A stretch of DNA of 64,000 nt from Pseudomonas sp. Irchel 3E20. Lineage in GTDB: Bacteria; Pseudomonadota; Gammaproteobacteria; Pseudomonadales; Pseudomonadaceae. The notes below the pieces were generated by a model, which was not told where the DNA came from, searched no databases, and saw only the letters and a list, made by a program, of their open reading frames with translations. Location: positions 62,001 to 126,000 of the forward strand of contig NZ_FYEE01000012.1 in assembly GCF_900187645.1 (NCBI RefSeq), in the 5' to 3' direction. Made by a program: the position numbers and the translations under genes. This document shows, piece after piece, positions 1 to 8,502 of this stretch (position 1 is its first letter; the number at the start of each line of letters is the position of its first letter).

Positions 1-995
1 ACGATGTTGAGGGTGGAATCCATGCCCTGTTGCAGGTCCGCCCACTGCCAATGCTGGGTTGAGTCCACGCGGGAGAAGTCCTTGAGGTCCTTGACGATCT
101 GGCTGACCCGGCCGATGCCGTCCTTCGATTCCTTGATGAGCTGGGGAATGTCTTGCAGCAAAAAGTCCAGCTCCAGGCTTGCGCGTAACTGTTCCAGGCC
201 CAGGCGCGGCTCACCGGGGGCGAGGGCGGCCTCGGCCTGGCGGTAGGCCTCGAGCATCTGCTGCATTTGGCCGAAGTACGTCCCCAAGGTGCTGAGGTTG
301 GAGGAAATGAAGCCCACCGGGTTGTTGATTTCGTGGGCGACGCCGGCGGCCAACTGGCCAAGGGAGGCGAGTTTTTCCGATTGCACCAATTGGCTTTCCA
401 GCAGCATGCGTTCGTCCATCTCGTGTTGCAGGGCCTCGCTGGCCTGCTGGAACGCCTGGGTGCGTTGCGCCACCAGGGCTTCGAGCTGGCTCATTTGCAG
501 TTGGGCGCGGCGGGTCATTTCCCACTTGGTGGTCAGGGTATTGGCCATTTGCTGGACTTCGATGTTGTCGAAGGGCTTTTTCAGGATCAGCAAGCGGTCG
601 TGGCCGTTGAGGCGGTCGAGCAACTCGTCCCAGGAATAGTCCGAATACGCGGTGCACACCACCACTTGCAGCAAGGGGTCGTGCTTCCACAACTCTTCAA
701 TGGTTTGCGCGCCATCCCAGCCATCGGGCATGCGCATGTCGACGAACGCCAGGGCATAGGGCCGCGCCTGGGCGGCAGCGTCGAGCAACTTGCCCAGGCC
801 TTCCTGGCCGCCATAGGCACACTCGAGTTCATAGACCGTGGCCGGGGCTTTCGGCGCACTGCCGAACAGGGCGCTTTCCAGGTCGTCGAGGTCGGTGCTG
901 GCGCTGGGGCCGGGGGTGAGGATCTTGCGAAAGTCATCGTGGATGGTCGGGGTGTCGTCGATCAGCAGAATGCGTCGGTTGATGGCAGTGTTCAT
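1..995 (-). CDS. REC-histidine kinase hybrid, truncated by window edge
   Basis: This cytoplasmic signalling protein has no membrane segment in the visible part. A response-regulator receiver domain covers about residues 5-150, with start motif RRILLIDDTPTIHDDFRKIL. The likely phospho-acceptor is D86 in AFVDMRMP, about 30 residues later than in a standard REC, so the domain carries an insertion. A coiled coil follows, then a HisKA domain with H221 in GVAHEINNPVGF. The ATPase domain lies beyond base 1. The ATG at 995 overlaps the stop of the upstream kinase gene as ATGA, implying translational coupling. The REC is paralogous to that of the GGDEF-EAL gene at 3777-5654. This is probably an integrating kinase whose own REC receives phosphate from the neighbouring membrane kinase; that role is inference. 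Confidence 0.9.
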   Translation of the reverse strand, partial: MNTAINRRILLIDDTPTIHDDFRKILTPGPSASTDLDDLESALFGSAPKAPATVYELECAYGGQEGLGKLLDAAAQARPYALAFVDMRMPDGWDGAQTIEELWKHDPLLQVVVCTAYSDYSWDELLDRLNGHDRLLILKKPFDNIEVQQMANTLTTKWEMTRRAQLQMSQLEALVAQRTQAFQQASEALQHEMDERMLLESQLVQSEKLASLGQLAAGVAHEINNPVGFISSNLSTLGTYFGQMQQMLEAYRQAEAALAPGEPRLGLEQLRASLELDFLLQDIPQLIKESKDGIGRVSQIVKDLKDFSRVDSTQHWQWADLQQGMDSTLNI

Positions 996-2800
996 GCGTT
1001 ACCTTGGGCCACGATCAGAGGAATTTGTAGGGTAAACAGCGCGCCCCGCCCCGGCCCGTCGCTGTGGGCGCTCAAGTGGCCGTTCATTTCCACGGCGGCC
1101 AGGGCGCAGCTGTGCAGGCCAAAGCCGTGGCCATCCTTACGGGTGGTGAAACCATGGACAAAGATGCGCGTCATGTTTTGCGCCGAGATGCCTTCGCCCT
1201 GGTCGCGCACGCTGATGTTGAGGTTGTCGCCGTCGATGACGGCGCTCAGGGTCAGGGTGCGTTCGCGGTCGGTGACGTTGGCCATGGCGTGCTTGGCGTT
1301 GCCGATCAGGTTTATCAGGATCAACAGCAGGCGATGCTTGTCGCCCATGATCCGCGGCACATCGGAAAATTCCTTGAGTACCGTGACGTGGTGTCGGGTG
1401 AGGGCACCGGCGTGCATGCGTAGGGCATCATCGAGCAGTTCGCTGATGGACAGCGCTTGCAGCAGGCTGCTGGTGCCGGCGTAGGACTGCTGGGTGGCGA
1501 CGATGTCCTTGATGTGGTCCACGCTTTTGCTCAGTTGCCCCAGTTCCGCGCTCATGCCTTGCTGCTCCTGGGCGATGGCCAACACCAATTGGTTGAGGTA
1601 GCCGGGCAGCAACATGCCTTTCTCGTCCTCGGTGAGAAAACGGCCCAGGTCGCCTGGGTGTTCATTCATCAGTTGCATGGCCTTGCCCAGGCCCTGGGCC
1701 TTGCTGTGGCGCAACTGACGGCTGACCAGGTCGGCGGAGATGTTCACGCTATTGAGCACGTTACCCACGTTATGCAGCACGTTGGTCGCGATTTCCGCCA
1801 TGCCGGCCTGGCGCGCGGTATCCAGCAGTTCGGTCTGGGTGTCCTTGAGCTCTCGGGTGCGTTCTTCGACCCGGCGTTCGAGTTCGTCGTTGGCGGCCAG
1901 CAAGGCGCGGTTCATCTGGTTGATCTGGGCAAAGCTGCGCATCAGGCGCACGGCCAGCCAAATCAGCAGCAGCACCAGCAGGGCGGAAAACACCACCAGG
2001 TAGAAGTGGTATTTCTGGTCGCTCGCCTCGGCGAGCTGCTGGTCGCGGTTGAGCAGGTTGGTGAGGTCATCCAGGCGTTCGGACACGGGGAAGCTTTCGA
2101 TTTCGTCGAGCAAGGCATTGACCAGGGGCTGCTCGCGCAGGATCAGGGAGATGTGGTTGCTGAGAATATCGATGGGCTCGTGGAACTCCGCCGGCAGGCG
2201 CTCCTTGTTCACTTGCAGTTTGTTCAGGCCCACCAGGATGTCGGCGGCGTGGTCGGCGGAGGTGACCTGGGCGAATTCCAGGCTGCTGAGTAGCAGGTCG
2301 TAGGTGTCGTTGGCGATGTTCTGCACTTGCAGTTTGTCGGTGTCGGCAACCCGCCCCAGTTGCGCCTGGATGTCGTCTTCGGCGGTGGGCAGGAAGGCCA
2401 GGGAGTTGCGCAGCACCGCGTTGTGGGACTTGAACTGTTCCACCACCCGGGTTTTTTCCTTGAGCGCATCGAGATAGGCCTGCTGGCTGGCCTGCCACAG
2501 CGGCGACTGGTCGCGGCTGCGCTGGGATTCCAGCACCTCGAACTGCTGCCACAGCCGCGTCATTTCGTTCAGGGGTGATACCAGCGGGTCGTAGTTGTGG
2601 CTGATGGCAACCCGAGCCTTGAGGACCTCGTTTTCCCACTGCGCGTTCTGCTGCTTGAGCTGGCGGATCAGGTCGCGGGACTCGGTGTAGGTGGCGGTCA
2701 GGTCGGAGCGCGAGTTGAGGTACAAAAACAGCAGGATCGAGGCCAGCACGGCCGCAACCCCCGCCAGCAGAAGCAAGCTCAGGCGCCGGGAGACTTTCAT
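992..2800 (-). CDS. membrane sensor histidine kinase
   Basis: The protein has about 602 residues. One transmembrane helix lies near residues 7-28 and a second near 268-290, bracketing a roughly 240-residue, mostly helical periplasmic sensor region. A cytoplasmic coiled coil leads to an atypical dimerisation box with H343 in NVLHNVGNVLNSVN. The ATPase domain shows the N box (LINLIGNAKHAM), G1 (VRDQGEGIS) and G2 (GHGFGLHSCALAAVEMNGH). I chose the ATG at 2800 rather than the longer in-frame start at 2818 because it forms an ATGA overlap with the upstream peroxidase gene. Its 3' end overlaps the REC-kinase gene in the same way. It probably senses a periplasmic cue and passes phosphate to the REC proteins of this cluster; the ligand is unknown. 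Confidence 0.92.
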   Translation of the reverse strand: MKVSRRLSLLLLAGVAAVLASILLFLYLNSRSDLTATYTESRDLIRQLKQQNAQWENEVLKARVAISHNYDPLVSPLNEMTRLWQQFEVLESQRSRDQSPLWQASQQAYLDALKEKTRVVEQFKSHNAVLRNSLAFLPTAEDDIQAQLGRVADTDKLQVQNIANDTYDLLLSSLEFAQVTSADHAADILVGLNKLQVNKERLPAEFHEPIDILSNHISLILREQPLVNALLDEIESFPVSERLDDLTNLLNRDQQLAEASDQKYHFYLVVFSALLVLLLIWLAVRLMRSFAQINQMNRALLAANDELERRVEERTRELKDTQTELLDTARQAGMAEIATNVLHNVGNVLNSVNISADLVSRQLRHSKAQGLGKAMQLMNEHPGDLGRFLTEDEKGMLLPGYLNQLVLAIAQEQQGMSAELGQLSKSVDHIKDIVATQQSYAGTSSLLQALSISELLDDALRMHAGALTRHHVTVLKEFSDVPRIMGDKHRLLLILINLIGNAKHAMANVTDRERTLTLSAVIDGDNLNISVRDQGEGISAQNMTRIFVHGFTTRKDGHGFGLHSCALAAVEMNGHLSAHSDGPGRGALFTLQIPLIVAQGNA

Positions 2801-3750
2801 AGGGGCTTGCCCTGCCACTCACCGGTCAGGGTCTTGAGGAATTTCACGATCAGGGCTTTGTCCTCTTCGCTGGGGATGCGCCCCAATTGGTAGGTGAACA
2901 TCACGGTCACGGCGCCTTCGAGGGTCGCCTGCGAGCCATCATGGAAGTAGGGCGCGGTGACGGCGACGTTGCGCAGGCTGGGCACCTTGAACACGTGGCG
3001 GTCTTCTTCGGCGCCGGTGACATTGAAGCGCCCCAGGTCCGCCGGGGTGGGGTTGCCCCGGGCGGCGAAGTAGTCCCCCAGTACGCCGAACTTCTGGAAC
3101 ATGTTGCCGCCGATGTTCACCCCTTGGTGGCAAGCGATGCAGCCGTAGTCCTGGAAGCGCTGGTAGCCGTACTTTTCCTCGGTGCTGAGGATCGCGGTGT
3201 TGCCCGCCAGGTACTGGTCGAAACGCGAGTTGAGGCTTAGCAGGGTGCGTTCATACTCGGCCAGGGCGCCCTGGATATTGGCCTGGGTCACGCCGCTCGG
3301 GTAGGCGTCGGTGAAAGCGGTAGCGTAGTGGTTGTCGGCAGCGATGCGTTGCACCACGGTGGCCCAGTCGCTGCCCATTTCCGTGGGGCTGTGCACCACG
3401 ATGTGGGCCTGTTCTTCCAGGGTTTCCACGCGCCCGTCCCAAAACTGGCGAAAGTTCAGGCTGGCGTTGAACACGCTGGGGGTATTGACCGCCACCGGTC
3501 GGCCGTCAAAGCCCAGGGACAAAGGCTTGTCGTCGGCGCCGCCACGGTCCAGGCGATGGCAACTGGCGCACGACAGGCTGTTGTTCACCGACAGGCGCGG
3601 GTCGTGGAACAACTGGCGGCCCAGTTCCACCCGCTTGCTGTCCATCACCGGCGGTGCGGGCAGGGGCTTGAGCGGGCCTTCCAGGGGCGCGGCTTGGGCG
3701 CCTGCGACAAACAGCAGGGCGGCGCTCAGGGGCAGGGCGAGTGGGGGCAT
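2797..3750 (-). CDS. di-haem cytochrome c peroxidase / MauG family protein
   Basis: This periplasmic c-type haem protein has about 317 residues. The first 20 or so (MPPLALPLSAALLFVAGAQA) form a signal peptide. Two CXXCH haem sites are visible, CASCH at 61-65 and CIACH at 204-208, as in bacterial cytochrome c peroxidases and MauG relatives. Members reduce H2O2 or oxidise protein residues through a high-valent iron. I chose the ATG at 3750 because TAAGGA precedes it and the signal peptide starts there. An in-frame ATG at 3780 would overlap the previous stop as ATGA, so the true start is not certain. The gene is embedded between a GGDEF-EAL gene and a sensor kinase gene, which suggests a role in redox or peroxide sensing; that is inference. 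Confidence 0.9.
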   Translation of the reverse strand: MPPLALPLSAALLFVAGAQAAPLEGPLKPLPAPPVMDSKRVELGRQLFHDPRLSVNNSLSCASCHRLDRGGADDKPLSLGFDGRPVAVNTPSVFNASLNFRQFWDGRVETLEEQAHIVVHSPTEMGSDWATVVQRIAADNHYATAFTDAYPSGVTQANIQGALAEYERTLLSLNSRFDQYLAGNTAILSTEEKYGYQRFQDYGCIACHQGVNIGGNMFQKFGVLGDYFAARGNPTPADLGRFNVTGAEEDRHVFKVPSLRNVAVTAPYFHDGSQATLEGAVTVMFTYQLGRIPSEEDKALIVKFLKTLTGEWQGKPL

Positions 3751-3776
3751 GGGGTGAATCCTTACCCGGGGCGGCG

Positions 3777-5654
3777 TCATAGTGGGGGTGTTTGCAGGTG
3801 CGGGGAGTCGGCCAGGTAACGGGCGAACTCCTCGGCGGCCACGGCTTTGCTGAAGTAATAGCCCTGGCCTTCTTCGCAGTGGTGGCGCTTGAGGAAGGCC
3901 AGTTGCTCGGCGGTTTCCACCCCTTCGGCAATGATGCTCAGGTTCAGGCTCCTACCCAGGTCGATGATGCTGCTCACCAGTTTGGCGTCGTTGCTGTCGG
4001 TGCTCAGGTCGCGCACGAACGACTGGTCGATCTTGAGCACGTCCACCGGAAATTTTTGCAGGTAGCTCAAGCTGGAATAACCGGTGCCGAAGTCATCGAT
4101 GGCCAGGCGCACCCCCAGTTGCTTGATCGCTTGCAGCGTGGCGACGGTGGCCTCGACGTTCTGCATCAGCACGCTTTCGGTGATTTCCAGCTCCAGCAGC
4201 GTCGGGGCCAGGCCGGTTTCACTCAGGGTGCGGCTCAGGCGTTGGACGAAATCGCGCTGGCGAAAGTCGATGGCCGAGACGTTCACCGCCATGCAAATCG
4301 GCGCCAGGCCCTGGCGTTGCCAAGCACGTGCTTGCTGGCAGGCGCGGTTGAGCACCCATTGGCTGAGGGCAACGATCAGGCCGCAATCCTCGGCCAGGGG
4401 AATGAATTGGCCGGGGTAAACCAAACCGTGATCGGGGCGGTGCCAGCGCACCAGAGCCTCGGCGCCCACCACCTGGCCCGTGTTCAGGTCCAGTTTGGGC
4501 TGGTAGTGCAGGACGAATTCATCGCGTTGCAAGGCCAGGCGCAGGCCGGTTTCCAGAGTTTGTTGCTGGTGGGCGCGCAGGTTCATGTCTTCGATGAAAA
4601 AACTGAAGTCGTTGGGGCCGCAGTCCTTGATGTTGCGCATGGCGGTTTCGGCGTTTTTGATGAGCGTCATCGCGTCGAAGCCGTCCTCGGGGTACAGGCT
4701 GATGCCCAGGCTCGCGGTGACCGTTAGGTCATGCCCGGCCACCGAGTGGGGCGTGTTGACGGCCGCCAGCAGTTTTTCGGCGATGCGCCGGGTTTGCTGC
4801 GGGTGCTGAATGTCGCCCAGGATCACCACGAATTCGTCGGAGCCGTAGCGGAACACCGAATCGCTGTCACGCACCGTGGCCACCAGGCACTGGGCCACGT
4901 GCTTGAGCATCTGGTCGCCGGCCGGGTGGCCCAAGCCGTTGTTGATGCGCTTGAAGCGGTCCAGGCCCAGGAACATCACCGCCAACGTGCAGTCGTGGCG
5001 CCGCGACTGGGACAGGCTCTGGGTCAGGCGATCGCCCAGCAAGGTGCTGTTAGGTAACCCGGTGAGCACGTCGTAGTACAACAGGCGCGACACGCTGAGC
5101 AACTCCTGGACGCGCTCTTCGATGGTCCGCTCCAGGTCGCGCATCTTGCTCGCCGCGTCCTGGGCCAATTGCCATTTGCAGGTCAGGGCGCTGGCCATCT
5201 GGCGGATCTCGATGGCGTCGAAGGGCTTTTTCAGAATCAGCAAGCGGTCGCCCAGGTCCAGGCGTTCGGCCATGTCTTCCCAGGAGTAATCGGAGTAGGC
5301 CGTGCACAGGGCGATTTGCAGCTTGGGCGCGATGCGCCACAGCTGCTCGATGGTTTCCAGGCCATCCCAGCCGGGTGGCATGCGCATGTCGATAAAGGCC
5401 ACGGCGTAAGGCGCGTCGCGGTCCTGGGCGGCTTGCACCATGGCCAGGGCTTCTTGGCCCTGGTACGCCGAGTCGAGGATAAATCGCTCTTGCACGGCGC
5501 TGGCGGGGCTGCCGAACAGGGCCATTTCGGCACTGTGCAAGTCGCTATTGGCGAGGGCGGTGGGGACGAGGATCTTGCGAAAATCCTCATGGATGCCCTC
5601 GGTATCGTCGACGATCAGGATCCGTCGGTTAAGGGGGCCAGCTAAAGCCATCAT
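3777..5654 (-). CDS. REC-GGDEF-EAL response regulator (c-di-GMP turnover)
   Basis: The protein has about 625 residues and is cytoplasmic. An N-terminal REC domain has the predicted phospho-Asp at D88 (FIDMRMPPGWDG), and a short coiled coil follows. The GGDEF domain is degenerate, reading GSDEF at 271-275, so cyclase activity is doubtful. The EAL domain looks intact: EAL at 399, ELEITESV, IDDFGTGYSSL, KIDQSFVRD and AEGVET. It therefore probably acts as a phosphorylation-controlled c-di-GMP phosphodiesterase, with the GGDEF possibly binding GTP. I chose the ATG at 5654 because TAGGAG lies just upstream; an in-frame start at 5750 has no such site. It is the first gene of the four-gene minus-strand unit and is divergent from the YN-GYP gene. 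Confidence 0.93.
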   Translation of the reverse strand: MMALAGPLNRRILIVDDTEGIHEDFRKILVPTALANSDLHSAEMALFGSPASAVQERFILDSAYQGQEALAMVQAAQDRDAPYAVAFIDMRMPPGWDGLETIEQLWRIAPKLQIALCTAYSDYSWEDMAERLDLGDRLLILKKPFDAIEIRQMASALTCKWQLAQDAASKMRDLERTIEERVQELLSVSRLLYYDVLTGLPNSTLLGDRLTQSLSQSRRHDCTLAVMFLGLDRFKRINNGLGHPAGDQMLKHVAQCLVATVRDSDSVFRYGSDEFVVILGDIQHPQQTRRIAEKLLAAVNTPHSVAGHDLTVTASLGISLYPEDGFDAMTLIKNAETAMRNIKDCGPNDFSFFIEDMNLRAHQQQTLETGLRLALQRDEFVLHYQPKLDLNTGQVVGAEALVRWHRPDHGLVYPGQFIPLAEDCGLIVALSQWVLNRACQQARAWQRQGLAPICMAVNVSAIDFRQRDFVQRLSRTLSETGLAPTLLELEITESVLMQNVEATVATLQAIKQLGVRLAIDDFGTGYSSLSYLQKFPVDVLKIDQSFVRDLSTDSNDAKLVSSIIDLGRSLNLSIIAEGVETAEQLAFLKRHHCEEGQGYYFSKAVAAEEFARYLADSPHLQTPPL

Positions 5655-5867
5655 GGCCAGACTCCTATCCAACGTGGGGCCCTTGGATCGACGCTCATCT
5701 GGCTTCCCTTCCTGGCTGTGACACATGTCGTCCATTTGCGCCCTGAGCATAGTCAGACGCTGCGGGAAGTGCTACTTAATTGATATCAATTTGCTGCCAA
5801 GCTGCGGCAAGTCATCTAGGCTGTCGCGCATCCGCGCTACGGTGGCCGTCTGGAAAGGGGGAGAACC

Positions 5868-7232
5868 ATGGAAGAACAGCTCAACGACGGGCTCGAGCGC
5901 AAGTCCACCGTGCTGTTGGTGGACGACGAGGAATCGATTCTCAATAGCCTGCGCCGCCTGCTGCGCAGCCAGCCCTACGAGATCCTGCTGGCCGACAGCG
6001 GGGAAAAGGCCCTGGAGATCCTCGCGCAGCGGCCGGTGGACGTGGTCATGAGCGATGCACGCATGCCGGGCATGGATGGCGCCACCTTGCTGGCGCACGT
6101 CCATCAGCGTTATCCCTCGACCCTGCGCATCCTGCTCACCGGTTATGCCGACATGACGTTGATCGCCAAGGCCATCAACGAAGGACAGATCCACCGCTAC
6201 CTCAGCAAACCGTGGAACGACGACGAAATGCTGGTGACCCTGCGCCAGGCCCTGGCCCACCACCACTCCGAAGACGAGCGCCAACGCCTGCAAGCCTTGG
6301 CCCGCGAGCAGAACGAGCAACTGCGCAGCCTCAACGCCACCCTGGAAAAACGCGTGGCGGCGCGCACCGCCGAGTTGCAGCAAACCGCCGACATGCTCGA
6401 CCTGGCCTATGAAGAGCTCAAGCGCAGCTATGTGACCGGCACCGAGGTGTTTTCCTTGCTGGCCAACCTGCGCCTGCCCAAGGCCAAGCAGACCAACCGG
6501 CAGATCATCGAATTGATCCGCGTGTACTGCAAAACCCACGGCCTGAGCGAAACCGACAGCCGCGACATGACCATGGCCGCCGCGCTCTACAACATCGGCA
6601 AACTGAGCTGGACCGACGGCATGATGACCGCCCCGGCCGACCTGCTGCGCCACACCGAACGTGACCTGTACCGCGCCTACCCCAAGCAGAGCGAGTCGCT
6701 GCTGATGACCCTGGAGCCGATGAAAGACGCGGCGCGCATCATCCTCCACCACCAGGAACGCTGGGACGGCAGCGGCTTTCCCGATCACTTGCGCGGCGAA
6801 GCCATCCCCCTGGGCGCGCGCTGGCTGAAACTGGCGGTGGACTTCATCGAGTTGCAGCGCGGCTTGATCCTGGAGCGGCAAATGAACAGCGCCGAGGCCT
6901 TGCTGTTCATCCGCAAATACGCAGGAAGGCTGTACGACCCGGACCTGGTGGAAGACTTCGTCAAGGTGTGCGCCGATTTCCTCAGCGACGTCAGCCTGTC
7001 CGATCCCACGGTGGTGGTGCTCGGCACCCGCGAACTGGCCGCGGGCATGGTCCTGGTACGTAACCTCAACGCCGACAACGGCATGCTTCTGCTCAACGCC
7101 GGCAAGGTACTGAGCACCGCGTTGGTGGATAAACTCATCGCCTTCGAGGCCATGGAAGCGGGTAAGTACAGCGTGTTTGTGCGGGTGCCCGAGCCTGCGC
7201 CTGGGCACGAGCAAGCCGCCGGCCTAGCCTAG
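5868..7232 (+). CDS. response regulator with degenerate HD-GYP (YN-GYP) domain
   Basis: The protein has 454 residues. REC domain residues 14-130 carry the acidic pair DD 19-20 and phospho-Asp D63 in VVMSDARMPGMDG. A coiled coil spans about 135-185. The output domain aligns with HD-GYP phosphodiesterases, but the metal-binding HD pair is replaced by Y241-N242 in ALYNIGKLS. The second half of the signature remains as HHQERWDGSGFP, with GFP in place of GYP. P. aeruginosa PA2572 is a known REC plus YN-GYP protein of the same layout. The domain is likely non-catalytic and a binding or effector module. The gene is divergent from the REC-GGDEF-EAL gene across about 210 bp and converges with, overlapping by 9 bp, the LysE-type gene. 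Confidence 0.9.
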   Translation: MEEQLNDGLERKSTVLLVDDEESILNSLRRLLRSQPYEILLADSGEKALEILAQRPVDVVMSDARMPGMDGATLLAHVHQRYPSTLRILLTGYADMTLIAKAINEGQIHRYLSKPWNDDEMLVTLRQALAHHHSEDERQRLQALAREQNEQLRSLNATLEKRVAARTAELQQTADMLDLAYEELKRSYVTGTEVFSLLANLRLPKAKQTNRQIIELIRVYCKTHGLSETDSRDMTMAAALYNIGKLSWTDGMMTAPADLLRHTERDLYRAYPKQSESLLMTLEPMKDAARIILHHQERWDGSGFPDHLRGEAIPLGARWLKLAVDFIELQRGLILERQMNSAEALLFIRKYAGRLYDPDLVEDFVKVCADFLSDVSLSDPTVVVLGTRELAAGMVLVRNLNADNGMLLLNAGKVLSTALVDKLIAFEAMEAGKYSVFVRVPEPAPGHEQAAGLA

Positions 7233-7841
7233 GATTTGCTGCGCCAGCAGCACCAAGGCAATGACCATCATGGCCGCGCCGGACACCTGGCTCACCCGCT
7301 TCGCGGCGACGGGGCGGGCGCCGAGCACGGCCTGGGCGCCGAAGCCCACCAGCAGGTAAACCAGTGCGCAACTGAGGATATGCACCAGGCCCAAGGCCAT
7401 CATTTGCACGGGCACCGGCCAGGGTGCCGTGGCGTCGGCGAACTGGGGCAACAGGGCCAAAAACAGCAGGAACACCTTCGGGTTCAACCCGCTCACGCAA
7501 AACCCCTTGAATGCCCAGCGTTGGCCTGAGCGCGTGGCCTGGCCGTCATCGGCGTGAGGCACCGACGGGTGGGCGAGCAGGTTGATACCCAACCAGAGCA
7601 GGTAGCCTGCCCCGGCCACCGTCAGCGCCGTCAGCACCCGTGGGTGATTGGCCACCACAGTGCCGACCCCCGCAGCCACCACCAGGGTGGCCACCACATG
7701 CCCGGCCAACAGCCCGCCCACGGCCGGCATGACCACGCGGCCCTTCAAGCCCGCCGAGATCGCGTAGGCCCAATCGGCCCCCGGCGTAATGATGAACAAC
7801 ACCGATACGGCCCAGAAGGCCGCCAACACACTGAGGGTCAT
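7224..7841 (-). CDS. LysE/RhtB family amino-acid exporter
   Basis: This inner-membrane protein of about 205 residues has six predicted hydrophobic segments and the family signature near the N-terminus (TPGADWAYAISAGLKGR, then VGGLLAGHVVATL). LysE-type proteins export amino acids or homoserine lactones. I chose the ATG at 7841, which gives the typical length. The longer in-frame start at 8027 would add about 60 unrelated residues and overlap the regulator gene. The AsnC-type regulator at 8017 is divergent and separated by about 175 bp, the usual arrangement for a regulator controlling its exporter. The exported substrate cannot be told from sequence. Confidence 0.92.
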   Translation of the reverse strand: MTLSVLAAFWAVSVLFIITPGADWAYAISAGLKGRVVMPAVGGLLAGHVVATLVVAAGVGTVVANHPRVLTALTVAGAGYLLWLGINLLAHPSVPHADDGQATRSGQRWAFKGFCVSGLNPKVFLLFLALLPQFADATAPWPVPVQMMALGLVHILSCALVYLLVGFGAQAVLGARPVAAKRVSQVSGAAMMVIALVLLAQQILG

Positions 7842-7963
7842 GGCGTTACCCACCCTCGCTGATCCGCCGCTGTCGGCATATTCTCGCTCCCACCCGATGA
7901 GCCGCCCCGGGCTGGCCGGGGCGGTGATTAAAGGTGGAAGAAGAATAATGAAAGAGGCGTAGA

Positions 7964-7982
7964 ATTTACTTTCAAAGTGAAT
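7964..7982. promoter_or_regulatory. near-palindrome between lysE-type gene and asnC-type gene
   Basis: The 19-bp element ATTTACTTTCAAAGTGAAT is palindromic around the central C except for one mismatched pair. It lies 35 bp upstream of the AsnC-family start codon, in an AT-rich part of the divergent intergenic region. Lrp/AsnC proteins bind such 13-19 bp imperfect palindromes, so it is a candidate operator for autoregulation and for control of the exporter. No binding data are available. Confidence 0.35.
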
Positions 7983-8016
7983 CGCTATAGCTAAAAAAAA
8001 GGGGAGATTATTCTCA

Positions 8017-8469
8017 ATGGATCGCACAGACCGAAAAATTCTTGCTGAGCTGCAAAAGGACGGTCGCCTTTCCGTTACCGAACTGGCCGAGCGGGTCGGC
8101 CTGAGCCTGTCGCCGTGCCACCGCCGCGTGCGGGCCTTGGAAGAGGCCGGCGTGCTGCTGGGCTACCGCGCCCAACTGGACCCGGCCGCCCTGGGCCTGA
8201 ATTTTTCCGCCATGGTTTTTGTGACCCTGCGTGAAGGCGACCGGCCCGCAGTGGAAGCGTTCGAGACAGCCCTGCTGGACATCGCGCAGATCATCACCGC
8301 CCAGCGTTTGTTCGGCGAACCGGATTACTTGCTGCAGGTGGTTGCCCAGGACCTGCCGGCCTTCCAACGGCTTTACGATGAGCGCCTGTCGACCTTGCCC
8401 AACGTGCAGCGGCTGACTTCCACATTGGTGATGAAGCAGGTGGTGCAGGATCGGCCATTGCCGTTGTGA
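8017..8469 (+). CDS. Lrp/AsnC family transcriptional regulator
   Basis: The protein has 150 residues, the standard length. The N-terminal winged HTH spans about residues 3-55 (DRTDRKILAELQKDGRLSV, RVGLSLSPCHRRVRALEEAG). The C-terminal RAM/AsnC ligand-binding domain follows, with GEPDYLLQVVAQDLPAF. GGGGAG lies about 10 bases upstream of the ATG. It is divergent from the LysE-type exporter and probably controls it in response to an amino acid. The gene ends just before the REPIN array. Confidence 0.95.
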   Translation: MDRTDRKILAELQKDGRLSVTELAERVGLSLSPCHRRVRALEEAGVLLGYRAQLDPAALGLNFSAMVFVTLREGDRPAVEAFETALLDIAQIITAQRLFGEPDYLLQVVAQDLPAFQRLYDERLSTLPNVQRLTSTLVMKQVVQDRPLPL

Positions 8470-8502
8470 GGTGGGGGGCCGGGCCCGGCCCGGCCCTAAT
8501 CC

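Noticed and set aside
3328..3819. 163-codon plus-strand ORF over the di-haem peroxidase
   Set aside because: Complement of a gene with two CXXCH sites and signal peptide; no features of its own.
5772..7214. 480-codon minus-strand frame over the YN-GYP gene
   Set aside because: Antisense to a gene with intact REC motifs; no recognisable domains.
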